NCBI RefSeq assembly: GCF_008929045.1
Contig: NZ_VFAH01000036.1
Span: forward strand, 1-51,147
Length of the DNA: 51,147 nt
Source of the DNA: Noviherbaspirillum aerium
GTDB lineage: Bacteria > Pseudomonadota > Gammaproteobacteria > Burkholderiales > Burkholderiaceae_D
Reading direction: 5' to 3'
A program made the position numbers and the translations under genes. A model generated the notes under the pieces. It was not told the DNA's origin. It saw only the letters and a program-made list of their open reading frames with translations, and ran no database searches. This document shows positions 26,794 through 34,991 of the stretch, one piece after another (position 1 is the stretch's first letter; each line of letters begins with the position of its first letter).

Positions 26794-27921
26794 TCAGCGC
26801 TGCATGGCGCCGCCGCGTAGTTCCGACCGGAGCCCGCCTTCGATGCGCGCCGTCACCTCATCGAAGCGCGCAAGGACATGTTCAAGCCATTGCCGGTCCG
26901 CGGGCGCAAAGGCCGCCCGCATTTTTCTTTTCGCCGCGTCGCGCAGCGCAGCCGGCAGTGTCGCCGCATTGTTGTGGCACCACTGGTCGAAGCGCAGCGC
27001 ATAGAGCGCCTTGAGCGCGGGAACGGTGCCGAATTCCAGTCCCACCGCATAGCTTTGTGCCGGTATCATGCGGTCGAATGCGGCGGTAAGCGTTCCGTTG
27101 ACGGCCGCGCTTACCGATTCTCCGCCGGCCATCGATCTCAAATCCCCGTTGAACCATGCCGACATGCGCTTGAAGTCGGGCACGTCCGGAGGCAGATAGC
27201 TGATCAGTTCCCCTTCGCCGTAGCCGCCGAGGCCGGTATGCAGGTCGAGCAGGAATGCGCATCGGCGATGCATTGCGTTGTCGCGCACGATCTCTTCCCA
27301 TACACGGCGGCTTGAGGTGGGAGCGAAGCCGCCGAAGAACAGGCCGTCCTCGCGTTCATACTGTCCCGCCGTAATCGCCGCCTGCAGCGCACGGCGTCGT
27401 TCTGCCGTCAGGCCATGCGCAAGCAGTCTCGCCTCGTTCAGGCTGCCTTTGGGCAGGGGCTGAAAATCCGAGACGAGGAGATCGTGATAGCGGGCATAGG
27501 GCGACGCACCCGGTGCCGGTGCGATGGGAAAATCGACAAAGTTCCGATTCAGGTCCACCCCCTCCTGGGTAACGCGCCGGTCGTGCAAATATCCCCATGG
27601 GTTGACCGCATGCACGAGCAGCCATGCGAGATCGCTGTCGCGCGGGCTGGTCTGGAAACCTTCCATCCAGTGCAGCTGGCATGCGGCGCCGGCATAGGCT
27701 TCGATGCCATGCGTGCCGCTGGCAATGATGAACAGGCTGCTTGCGTTCGCCGTTCCGAATAAGGCGCAGTCGGTGCTGAGCGCGGGGTCGCGATACCCGC
27801 CAGACACCGGACGGTGCGGATAGCTGGTGACGCTGGCCCCCAGCTTTGTTGCCATGGCGAGAAAGGATGCGCGCGATTCGGCATAGGAGACGGGCAGGCG
27901 TGGGGAATGAACTGGCTGCAT
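26794..27921 (-). CDS. DUF2817 / M14-like zinc carboxypeptidase-family protein
   Basis: About 375 residues. The sequence matches the DUF2817 group of M14-type metallopeptidases: SGTHGIEAYAG holds the HxxE zinc pair, VNPWGYLHDRRVTQEGVDLNRNF is the substrate-binding Asn-Arg region, FLLDLHTGLGGYGEGE carries the third zinc histidine, and GLEFGTVP the catalytic Glu. No signal peptide is seen, so it is probably cytoplasmic. Cleavage of a small peptide or amide is likely; the substrate is unknown. The start is uncertain: the ATG at 27921 precedes the conserved part closely, while one at 27978 would add 19 residues; neither has a good ribosome-binding site. It is divergent from an AraC-type gene that may regulate it. 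Confidence 0.82.
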   Translation of the reverse strand: MQPVHSPRLPVSYAESRASFLAMATKLGASVTSYPHRPVSGGYRDPALSTDCALFGTANASSLFIIASGTHGIEAYAGAACQLHWMEGFQTSPRDSDLAWLLVHAVNPWGYLHDRRVTQEGVDLNRNFVDFPIAPAPGASPYARYHDLLVSDFQPLPKGSLNEARLLAHGLTAERRRALQAAITAGQYEREDGLFFGGFAPTSSRRVWEEIVRDNAMHRRCAFLLDLHTGLGGYGEGELISYLPPDVPDFKRMSAWFNGDLRSMAGGESVSAAVNGTLTAAFDRMIPAQSYAVGLEFGTVPALKALYALRFDQWCHNNAATLPAALRDAAKRKMRAAFAPADRQWLEHVLARFDEVTARIEGGLRSELRGGAMQR

Positions 27922-28192
27922 ATGGCTGGCTTGCGGAGGATGGGCGAAGTCGCTGAAACCGGATGAATCGGACTGCATGCGGGTGCGGAAGTTGCAGCCT
28001 GGCAGGAAATGCTTTGCTGCACAGAAATGGACCGGTGCGGTAAAGCCGGAAAGTTTCGGCTGTCCCCATGCTCCCGGTATTGCATATAAGGCAATCCATC
28101 GATAGAGTGTTCGTCAGGGTCTGGCAACACGACAAGGCCATGCCGCCCTTATGCGGATTGCCGACAGGAACGTACATCAGTGGAGAGCATGG

Positions 28193-29077
28193 ATGGCGAA
28201 ACACGATCCGAATAATTATTCCAATTATTGGACCGACAAGGATGTGCAGGGCATCAGCTTTCTGAAAGCGCACTTCCGCAATCTGCAGTACGCACCGCAT
28301 GTGCATGAGGAGTTCGTCATCGCAATGACGTTCAACGGCGCCGGCAAGTCGGTCACGAAGCATGGCTCCGACATATCCACTCCCGGCCAGATACTCGTCT
28401 ATAACCCGCATGAGCCGCATGAAGGCGGCGCCGTCGAGGATGTGGGCTGGCACTATCGGGCATTCTATATCGACGGCAGCGCGCTCGAACGGCTCTCGCT
28501 GGCGCTGTCGCATGACAGGACCGGGCCCTGTTACTTTTTCAGGAACTGCATCGACGACTCGGCGCTGGCGGAAACCATGCTGCGGGCTCATGCGGTGTTT
28601 GAAACCAGCCGCGATCCGGTCGAGCGCCAGGCTTGCCTGCTCGATGCCGTCAGCGCCCTGTATGGCCGCTACGGAGAGCCGCGTTTCAAGCCCGCCCGGC
28701 TCGGGCGCGAGAGCGGTCCGCTGAAGGCGGTGGTCGATTACATGCGTGCCCATTATGCACAGGCCATTACCATGGCTGAACTCGCCGCGATCGCCAGGTT
28801 GAGCGAGTTTCACTTCATGCGGGTGTTCCGCAAGCAGTTCGGCCTGTCGCCCTATACCTATCTGACACAGATCCGGCTGGAACATGCGCGCCGCACGCTG
28901 GCCAGCGGCAATAACGGCGCCCGTGCCGCCGCCGAAGCGGGCTTCTTCGACCAGAGCCATCTGGTGAGGCATTTCAAGCGCGTCTACGGCATTACGCCAA
29001 ACCAGTTCGTTACCGCCGTCAAGCGCACATCGGCCGGTCTGCACGACAGCATGCGCGCCGACGGCAAGGCGACATGA
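28193..29077 (+). CDS. AraC-family transcriptional regulator
   Basis: A 294-residue regulator. The N-terminal half is an AraC-type cupin (HVHEEFVIAMTFNGAGKS, GQILVYNPHEPHEG). The C-terminal 100 residues contain the two helix-turn-helix units: ITMAELAAIARLSEFHFMRVFRKQFGLSPYTYLTQIRLEHAR and AAAEAGFFDQSHLVRHFKRVYGITPNQF. The ATG at 28193 has GGAGAG upstream; an earlier in-frame start at 28151 is less likely. It is divergent from the DUF2817 peptidase gene; the effector is unknown. Confidence 0.9.
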   Translation: MAKHDPNNYSNYWTDKDVQGISFLKAHFRNLQYAPHVHEEFVIAMTFNGAGKSVTKHGSDISTPGQILVYNPHEPHEGGAVEDVGWHYRAFYIDGSALERLSLALSHDRTGPCYFFRNCIDDSALAETMLRAHAVFETSRDPVERQACLLDAVSALYGRYGEPRFKPARLGRESGPLKAVVDYMRAHYAQAITMAELAAIARLSEFHFMRVFRKQFGLSPYTYLTQIRLEHARRTLASGNNGARAAAEAGFFDQSHLVRHFKRVYGITPNQFVTAVKRTSAGLHDSMRADGKAT

Positions 29078-29146
29078 ACCTGTTCCATGCCGGGGGCCGG
29101 CGCGCGTCATGCCGAGCCCGATCCACGGCTCCGGAGGGAATTGGCA

Positions 29147-29869
29147 TCAGATGGCATCATCGACCAGCCCTATCCTGATGCGGCGGTTGCGCTGACCCTT
29201 GTTCTCTATCTTGAGGATGCGTACCGGCATCGACTGCGAGGTACGCGCGAGATGCGTACCGCCGCAAGCCTGCCGGTCCAATCCCTCGATTTCGATAATG
29301 CGCACCATGTCATTCTCCTGCCGGGGCGGCGCAACCGAACGGCTGCGCACCAGTCCCGCTTCGCGCTCCGCCTCGGCGGCCGGCACATACAGTGCCCGCA
29401 CCGGCAGGTCGGCCAGGATGACGCCGTTGAGTTCCGGTTCGATGTCACGCAGTTGCTGATTGTCGGCGCGCGGCAGGTCGAAATCGATGCGCGCCGTGCC
29501 ATCGGCCGACATCTGCACGCCGGTGACCAGCGCGCCGTCGAAGTGCTGGTAGACGATGGCGTTCAGCACATGCAGGCTGGTATGCAATTGGCACATCAGG
29601 CTGCGGAACTGCTCGTCAATGACCCCGATCACATCGTCGCTCGGAATGTCCGTTTCCACGCAATGCCAGAGCCGGCCCTCGGCTTGCTCGATATGCGTGA
29701 CGGCCGTTTCGCCGTCGACCCAGCGCAGCACCCCGCGGTCGGGAAGCTGGCCGCCGCCGCCCGGATAGAAATAGGACTTGTCCAGGCAGACCGCGCCGGG
29801 GCGGCGGGCCACGATGCGGGCATAGAAGACGAAGCACTCCGGGTCCGAATGACAGTGGTAGAAGCTCAT
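29147..29869 (-). CDS. Alanyl-tRNA editing protein (AlaX-type)
   Basis: A 240-residue stand-alone editing domain related to the AlaRS editing and C-terminal region. The zinc-site motifs are present: HTSLH (the usual HxxxH) and CGGTHLART. The segment LDKSYFYPGGGGQLPDRG is typical of the N-terminal half. AlaX hydrolyses mischarged seryl- or glycyl-tRNA-Ala in the cytoplasm. The ATG at 29869 gives the conserved start MSFYHCHSD. It lies 178 bases beyond the end of the EamA gene on the same strand, so shared transcription is possible but not required. Confidence 0.9.
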   Translation of the reverse strand: MSFYHCHSDPECFVFYARIVARRPGAVCLDKSYFYPGGGGQLPDRGVLRWVDGETAVTHIEQAEGRLWHCVETDIPSDDVIGVIDEQFRSLMCQLHTSLHVLNAIVYQHFDGALVTGVQMSADGTARIDFDLPRADNQQLRDIEPELNGVILADLPVRALYVPAAEAEREAGLVRSRSVAPPRQENDMVRIIEIEGLDRQACGGTHLARTSQSMPVRILKIENKGQRNRRIRIGLVDDAI

Positions 29870-30047
29870 GCTGATCTTTCGTAGAGGTGATGTGAAATAG
29901 ATGTGATGTAAAAGTGTGGTCCTTCTGAAAAGAGTGGCTGCGGACATGACGAGGTTGGTTGCGAAGCCGCTGCTCCAGCCGCCTCGCCGCCGGCGGGCGG
30001 CTCCGGCTGCGCAGGCGCAACGCATGCTTCGCGAAACCCCTGCTGAG

Positions 30048-31010
30048 CTATGAATAACGCCTGGCCACTCCGATACCCGCCAGCACGATGAGCCCGCCGA
30101 CAATCTCGGCGGCATCAAGCCGCTCCTGCAGCAAATACCATCCAAGGGCGGCGGCAATCACCGGTTGTATCAGCAAGGTTACCGAAGACAGTCCCGCCGG
30201 CAGCTTGGCCAGCGCATACGCAATCAGGCCCTGGCCCGCGACATGCGAGATCAGTGCAAGCGCCAGCAGTACAAGCCATCCATGCAACGTATGCGGCAGC
30301 AGGGGCTCGCCCATCAGCAGGGTGACCGGCAACAGCACCAGGAAACTCCCGAGGCTGCTCCAGGCCATGACTGCGGTCGTGCTGAACTCGGCGCGCATGC
30401 GGCTTACCGCCAGCAGATAGGCGCCGTAGAACATGCCGCTCGCCACGCCCAGCATATTGCCGTGGAAGAAACCGGAGCGCAGGTCGAAGCGCGCGCTGAT
30501 CAGCACGAATGCGCCGATCAGCGCCATCGACATGCCCCCCAGGAAGCCCCTGCTGAAGCGTTGGTTGAAGAAGATGCGTCCGCCGATGACGACGAAGATG
30601 GGCGCAAGATTGGCCAGCAGGTTCGAGTTGGCCAGCGTGGTCAGGCTCATCGCCCAGTGGTACAGGGCAAGGTTGCCGGAGAAGATGAACCCCACCGCGA
30701 GCAGGCGGCGGTGGCCTTGCAGGATGCCGGTCCCGGGCGCGCCGGGGCTCTGGCCTGGCTTCCCGGCTGCGAACATGTTCAGCAGGAACAGCAAGGGTGC
30801 CGCCAGGCCGACACGGTACACCGCGCTTGCGGTCGGCGGCAGCTCGCTCTGGCGGATGAACACGCCGCCGCAGGCAAGCGCCGCGGCGCCGAGGATCAGC
30901 GCAGCGAACGCGAGTAGTGGAATGGATGGCGCCTTGCGGCCCGTGATCGGCAATCGATGCACCGATGCCGGCCTGAAGCCGCGTGCCGCCTGGCTGGCTT
31001 CCTTTTTCAC
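30048..31010 (-). CDS. EamA/DMT-family exporter
   Basis: A 320-residue membrane protein with about ten helices in two EamA repeats (about 30-165 and 185-318): GNLALYHWAMSLTTLANSNLLANLAPIF and the ending VTLLIQPVIAAALGWYLLQERLDAAEIVGG are typical. A hydrophilic N-terminal extension of about 28 residues precedes helix 1. Its start overlaps the end of the DUF1330 gene by 4 bases (ATGA), so the two are translationally coupled. EamA proteins usually export amino acids or metabolites; here it is the likely exporter for the product of the upstream methyltransferase and diiron enzyme genes. Confidence 0.88.
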   Translation of the reverse strand: MKKEASQAARGFRPASVHRLPITGRKAPSIPLLAFAALILGAAALACGGVFIRQSELPPTASAVYRVGLAAPLLFLLNMFAAGKPGQSPGAPGTGILQGHRRLLAVGFIFSGNLALYHWAMSLTTLANSNLLANLAPIFVVIGGRIFFNQRFSRGFLGGMSMALIGAFVLISARFDLRSGFFHGNMLGVASGMFYGAYLLAVSRMRAEFSTTAVMAWSSLGSFLVLLPVTLLMGEPLLPHTLHGWLVLLALALISHVAGQGLIAYALAKLPAGLSSVTLLIQPVIAAALGWYLLQERLDAAEIVGGLIVLAGIGVARRYS

Positions 31011-31297
31011 TCGAAGCCTCCGACGATCATCAGATCCATGATGGCCGCACCTTCCCGCAGTTTGATCGCCTGCTGATAATCCCGCGAGCGATAGAAAGCT
31101 TCGGCCGCCTGCGGACTGTCGAATTCAACGATGACGATGCGGCGTGTTTCCTCCCTGCCTTCGAGCGTGATCTTGCTCCCGCCGCGTGTCAGGAAGCGGC
31201 CGCCATGGCGCTTGATGATGTCCGGCGTTACCGCCTTGTAGCGCGCATAGGCTTCATGATCGCGGATTTCCATTTTTCCGATGAGATAGGCGGACAT
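31007..31297 (-). CDS. DUF1330 protein
   Basis: A 96-residue protein, the usual DUF1330 length, with a dimeric alpha-beta barrel (ferredoxin-like) fold expected. MSAYLIGKMEIRDHEAYARY, the central RRIVIVEFDSPQAAEAFYRSRDYQ and the tail GAAIMDLMIVGGF are characteristic. Family function is unknown, though related barrels serve as small monooxygenases or dehydratases in metabolite pathways. AAGGAGG lies just upstream of the ATG. It overlaps the exporter gene by 4 bases and follows the diiron enzyme gene by 107 bases. Confidence 0.9.
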   Translation of the reverse strand: MSAYLIGKMEIRDHEAYARYKAVTPDIIKRHGGRFLTRGGSKITLEGREETRRIVIVEFDSPQAAEAFYRSRDYQQAIKLREGAAIMDLMIVGGFE

Positions 31298-31404
31298 GAC
31301 TGACCTCCTTGTTTGCATTGGCCTGCATTGGTTTCTGATGCCGGCGCCGGAATCTCTTGCGCCGGCGCGGTGCCGAACCGGACGGTCGATAATCTGCTGC
31401 CCGC

Positions 31405-32214
31405 TCAGGCGGCGAGCCGGTCGCCGGTATAGCCCGACTTCAGCAGGGATGCGTCGAGAACGTCCCACAGGCCGGCCAGCGAATCGAGGAAATCGTCGGC
31501 CCCCTGCGTGATCAGCTCTGCCGATTCCTCCGTCAGCAGATCCCGGACCGCGTCGATCGCATTCTGTTCATGCGTCTGCTCGGCGCCGATCTCGCCCCAG
31601 TGTTCCAGCAGATAATGCATTTCAGGCTCGTCGAGCGCGGCGCGATACAGGCCGCTGTCGACCAGGCAGAGCTTCTCTCCCGGAATGAGATGACGGTTGG
31701 AGATCATCTCCAGCGCCAGGGCCGTGCCGAGGTTTCTGAAGGTGCTGTCGCGATCGGTGCGCTGCCGACGTTCGAAAACGGAAATGGCTGCTCTCGCCTG
31801 GACCGTCAGTCCCGATGCCGGGTCGTAGCCGGGCAGGCTGCCTAGCAGCTGGTCGGAACAGCTTTTCAGTTTTTTTTCGATCGCTGCCTGGTCCTGCAGG
31901 TCCGCATGGATCTGCGTCCTTGCCGCCCGGTTGATGATGTGGCCGGCCATCATGGCCAGTTCCGGGCCGTGATCCTCTTCGCTCTCGACAATCTCCTGCA
32001 TGAGTCCGCTCTGCTCGCTCATGCCGAGCCGATCGAGAGCGCCGGGGAAATTGCCGCCGGGCCGCGTCGCCGCGCAAAAATGCTGAATCTGGTGAAACAG
32101 CGCACCGATCACCTCCGGTTCCGGATTGACCTGAGCCCAGTGCCGGAAGATCGGATGCGAATAGCAGCGGTGATTCTGGATGCGCGCAAGCAGGTCCTGA
32201 ATATCGGTTGTCAT
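31405..32214 (-). CDS. Haem-oxygenase-like diiron oxidase (HDO) family protein
   Basis: A 269-residue all-helical protein of the iron-containing redox enzyme family (haem-oxygenase-like fold; characterised relatives include UndA, BesC and the SznF central domain). Candidate iron ligands are Glu79 with His82 (ESEEDHGPE), Glu169 (ALALEMISNRH), and the cluster LLEHWGEIGAEQTHEQ around 203-217 (His205, Glu208, Glu212, His215). Members activate O2 to N-oxygenate amines or cleave C-C bonds in natural-product pathways. The ATG at 32214 is preferred to a start 48 bases earlier. Genes for a methyltransferase, DUF1330 and an exporter flank it on the same strand. The exact reaction is unknown. Confidence 0.78.
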   Translation of the reverse strand: MTTDIQDLLARIQNHRCYSHPIFRHWAQVNPEPEVIGALFHQIQHFCAATRPGGNFPGALDRLGMSEQSGLMQEIVESEEDHGPELAMMAGHIINRAARTQIHADLQDQAAIEKKLKSCSDQLLGSLPGYDPASGLTVQARAAISVFERRQRTDRDSTFRNLGTALALEMISNRHLIPGEKLCLVDSGLYRAALDEPEMHYLLEHWGEIGAEQTHEQNAIDAVRDLLTEESAELITQGADDFLDSLAGLWDVLDASLLKSGYTGDRLAA

Positions 32215-32316
32215 GGGATGTCCTCCTTGTGTGTCGTGTTGTGTTGAGTCGTGTTGAGTCATGTTGTATGGGCCTTGATGCGAAGGCGGCGAAGCGGTTT
32301 GCTGCAGTTCGATGTG

Positions 32317-33327
32317 TTATTGGCTGCGCGCCAGAAACAGGCGGCCGCCCGGAATGCCCAGCTTGCCGATTTCGACCGCGCCGAAGCCGGCGCGCGCAAG
32401 GCGCTCCGACCAGGCTATCTCACTCTGCAGTTCGCGGCCCATGAAACCGTGATGCAGATAGGAGAAGGCGGCCGAGAACATGCGTTCCCGCTCGTCTTTC
32501 GCAAAGGGCACGGCATCCACCACAACCAGCGTGGCCCGCGGTGCGGTAGTGCGGCAGGCAGCCAGCAGTCGGTCCAGGATGGGCTCGTCCTCCGGCATGA
32601 GGTCATGCAGCACAAATCCCGCATGGATGACATCGGCGCCGATCAGCGGGGAAGGGTCGTCGGCGAGGGCCTGTATCGGGCTTTCGATGATGCGCAGGCG
32701 TTCGCCGAGGCTGGCATCTCCGGCCGCATGGCGCGCGTCGGCGCAGGCCTTGGCGCTGATGTCGATGCCAGTGCCGTAGGCTTCGGGAAGCTGCTGCAGC
32801 ACCTTGACCAGCAAGCGCGCCGAACCGCAGCCGAGATCGACGAAGTGGCGGGGCCGCAGGGACAGGATGGCTTCTTCGGCGTGGGGATAGAAGGATTGTT
32901 CACCCATCCATTGCGAGGTTCGCGCCACGAGGCCGCCGTCCCGCTGGTAATTGTCCCGGGCTTCGCGCTGGTCGAGCGCAAATCGCCTTGCATTGGCAAT
33001 CAGCGGCTGACAGGCGCGCAGCCCCCAGGACAGGTAACCGACGTCGTGGATGGTTCTGGCCATTGCCTTGGTGCTTCTGTACGCACGGGACGGGGTGTCC
33101 GGAGTCGCATGTTCCAGCAGACCCGCGCTGACCAGTGCTTCGCAATAGTGCGTGACAGCCGCAGCGGCAAGTCCGCTATGCAACACGGCTTCGCTGACCG
33201 AGACCGCTCTTGGCTGGCGCAGCAGGTCGATCAACCCGTATTCCGACCCGATTTCAAGGAGTATCGCGGCACCCGTCAACGACGGCGCCGAAAGAGGTGT
33301 CGATTCTGTAGTTGTCAGATTGTTCAT
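32317..33327 (-). CDS. Class I SAM-dependent methyltransferase (O-methyltransferase-like)
   Basis: About 336 residues. The N-terminal third resembles the dimerisation winged helix of small-molecule O-methyltransferases (LTGAAILLEIGSEYGLIDLLR, then VTHYCEALVSAGLLE). The C-terminal Rossmann domain has the SAM motif VDLGCGSARLL (Gly-Cys-Gly at 166-168), an acidic residue after strand 2 (GTGIDIS) and a late VVVDAVPFAKDER. It should methylate a small molecule, not RNA or protein. The start is uncertain (ATG at 33327, or 33363); neither has a clear ribosome-binding site. It is first in a four-gene minus-strand block with the HDO enzyme, DUF1330 and EamA. Confidence 0.82.
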   Translation of the reverse strand: MNNLTTTESTPLSAPSLTGAAILLEIGSEYGLIDLLRQPRAVSVSEAVLHSGLAAAAVTHYCEALVSAGLLEHATPDTPSRAYRSTKAMARTIHDVGYLSWGLRACQPLIANARRFALDQREARDNYQRDGGLVARTSQWMGEQSFYPHAEEAILSLRPRHFVDLGCGSARLLVKVLQQLPEAYGTGIDISAKACADARHAAGDASLGERLRIIESPIQALADDPSPLIGADVIHAGFVLHDLMPEDEPILDRLLAACRTTAPRATLVVVDAVPFAKDERERMFSAAFSYLHHGFMGRELQSEIAWSERLARAGFGAVEIGKLGIPGGRLFLARSQ

Positions 33328-33624
33328 GAGCGCTGGTTTTTCAGGAGGTGAGAGTGACTGCATACTTTTGGCGCTTGCGAATGCCGGCTTGGTTGTCCTG
33401 CAAGCGGTTTGAATATAGAAGCGCGCCGTGGGCGCGTATTGGACGATGCTGCGCATGCGGACGCGGATACCGCGGCAAAGGCACTCGGTTGATCAAACGC
33501 AAAAGAGGGGAACCGGAAAGGAGAGCGAAGCGTCCGACCGTGAAATTTGGTTCTCTTCACAACCCACTAGGCGTTTCTGAAAAGATCGAGTAGAATGGCG
33601 CCCGCAACACAAACACAGGTTTCT

Positions 33625-33700
33625 GTCTCCATCGTCTAGAGGCCTAGGACATCACCCTTTCACGGTGAGTACCGGGGTTCGAATCCCCGTGGAGACGCCA
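33625..33700 (+). tRNA. tRNA-Glu (UUC)
   Basis: A 76-base cloverleaf including an encoded CCA. The acceptor stem GTCTCCA (33625-33631) pairs with TGGAGAC (33690-33696). The anticodon loop CTTTCAC gives anticodon TTC, and the T arm GGGGTTCGAATCCCC is canonical. Confidence 0.97.
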
Positions 33701-33779
33701 CTACAAACCGGTCGCCCGGCGCAACGCGATAGTGAATCGCGCAGGCCAGCGAGTCGGGATCAAGCGTTATACGTTCGAC

Positions 33780-33808
33780 AAGGCCGCCCATCGCGGCCTT
33801 TATTTTTT
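33780..33808 (+). terminator. Rho-independent terminator after tRNA-Glu
   Basis: AAGGCCGC (33780-33787) pairs with GCGGCCTT (33793-33800) across a CCATC loop and is followed by TATTTTTT. This is a strong terminator about 80 bases downstream of the tRNA. Confidence 0.85.
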
Positions 33809-33905
33809 CCATCCCATTGTTTCAGGCTGTCCAGCAGCCGGTGACCGAGAGGCCCGACCAGGTTACGCACATCGTCTGCGGTGAAGCGTTGTGCTGTCTC
33901 TGGCC

Positions 33906-33985
33906 TGGCTTGATAAGCGTCGCGAGCGAGTTGGAGTTGCGTTGTGTCGCGTTAAGGAGCGGGGCGCAAACGTACGGCACTGCGC
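33906..33985 (-). repeat. Dispersed repeat, copy B
   Basis: The reverse complement matches 3926-3994: the same TTGCGCYCCGCTCCTYAAYGCGAC core and the same 14-base GCGACGCTTATCAA. It lies in the gene-free stretch between the tRNA terminator and the solute-binding protein gene, where no credible coding frame was found. Confidence 0.4.
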
Positions 33986-34047
33986 CGAGCTCCGAGGGCG
34001 TGCATCCGGATCCGGACCGCACGACAGCTTGTCAAATATCGCCTAAG

Positions 34048-34137
34048 GCGGATTGCAGGCGAGTGCCTGGAAGAATCAGAAGCGGTCTGCCTTGCCCAAG
34101 ACAAACCGATTCTTCCCTACCCGCATCCGCAATCCGC
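34048..34137 (-). terminator. Long nested inverted repeat at the end of the solute-binding protein gene
   Basis: Outer arms GCGGATTGC (34048-34056)/GCAATCCGC (34129-34137) and inner arms GGAAGAATC (34069-34077)/GATTCTTCC (34108-34116), each 9 bp and perfect. It starts 2 bases after the stop codon of the minus-strand gene. It probably terminates or stabilises the transcript; no long T run follows. Confidence 0.5.
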
Positions 34138-34138
34138 T

Positions 34139-34900
34139 CTAAGCCTGCTGATCAACAGGATAGCCGGGCGCGGCGACCGCGGCTCCTGCAATGCCGTGCC
34201 GTTGCAGTGCATCCGCAACAAAGCCGCTGGCTTTCATCTCTTCGATAAAATCAACCAGGCAGGCAAGCGCTTCGTCGCTGCGATTGGCGGGGATTCCCAT
34301 TGCCTGATTGATGGCCATGAATCTTCCGGGTAAAAGACGCAAGCCGGGAATACGGGCGGCATCTTTCTGCAGCTGTTGTTTCACACCCGCCGCGACTTCG
34401 GCATCGAGTTCAACGAATGTATCGACGACAGCGGGCGACGTCGGCGCCCTGACGATGCCGGCCTGTTTAATGACTCGGCCAAGGTAGAGGTCATAGGCAC
34501 TTCCCTTGCCGACGACAATGCGGTTGCCGGGCTGGTCGACTTGTTCGTTGCCGGTGATGCGCGATTCTTCGCGAACCAGGTAGGCTCCCTCGATGACGAC
34601 GTAAGGCGGTGTAAAGCGGATCGATTCGGCGCGCAGCGGATCAATGGCCAGGAATCCGATATCGACTTCGCAGGCTTTCAATGCGTCCGCAGCTTTGCCG
34701 GCCGCATCAAACACGACCAGCTCAAGCGGTACGCCAAGCCGTTGAGCAAACGCTTTTGCGAGATCGACGGATACACCCGTCGGTTCTCCGGTGTGTCCGT
34801 TTTTCCCCGCCAAAATGGGATTGCCCAGGTTGATCGAAGCGCGCAGTTTGCCAGCGGGTATGAATTGTTTGACGACATGGGGAAGGGCGGCAGTTGTCAT
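34139..34900 (-). CDS. Solute-binding protein (SBP_bac_3 family) without signal peptide
   Basis: A 253-residue protein with the family-3 amino-acid-binding fold: GKLRASINLGNPILAG, TGVSVDLAKAFAQRLGVPLELVVFD, CEVDIGFLAIDPLRAESIRFTPPYVVIEGAYLV, and the hinge region VGKGSAYDLYL. The N-terminus MTTAALPHVVKQF has no hydrophobic signal and no in-frame upstream start supplies one, so the protein should stay in the cytoplasm. It may be a ligand sensor or an enzyme-like derivative and not a transporter receptor; no ABC permease or ATPase gene is nearby. It follows the GntR gene by 91 bases on the same strand as acnA. The fold is clear; the role is unknown. Confidence 0.82.
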   Translation of the reverse strand: MTTAALPHVVKQFIPAGKLRASINLGNPILAGKNGHTGEPTGVSVDLAKAFAQRLGVPLELVVFDAAGKAADALKACEVDIGFLAIDPLRAESIRFTPPYVVIEGAYLVREESRITGNEQVDQPGNRIVVGKGSAYDLYLGRVIKQAGIVRAPTSPAVVDTFVELDAEVAAGVKQQLQKDAARIPGLRLLPGRFMAINQAMGIPANRSDEALACLVDFIEEMKASGFVADALQRHGIAGAAVAAPGYPVDQQA

Positions 34901-34991
34901 GAGGGGAGCAAGTGAATTGGATCAGGATGGAATAGGCCGGCATGATCAAAGGCAATCCGGATGATGCTGCCGGTGTGCGGTGCCTCACGGT

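Noticed and set aside
27356-29110. A 584-codon minus-strand open frame
   Set aside because: It overlaps the AraC gene in antisense and the peptidase gene out of frame; no recognisable domain.
33625-34138. Genomic-island integration at tRNA-Glu
   Set aside because: No integrase gene and no repeat of the tRNA 3' end was found in the window.
33817-34248. Open frame of 143 codons after the tRNA terminator
   Set aside because: It covers the dispersed repeat and the nested inverted repeat and runs into the end of the solute-binding protein gene; no protein features.
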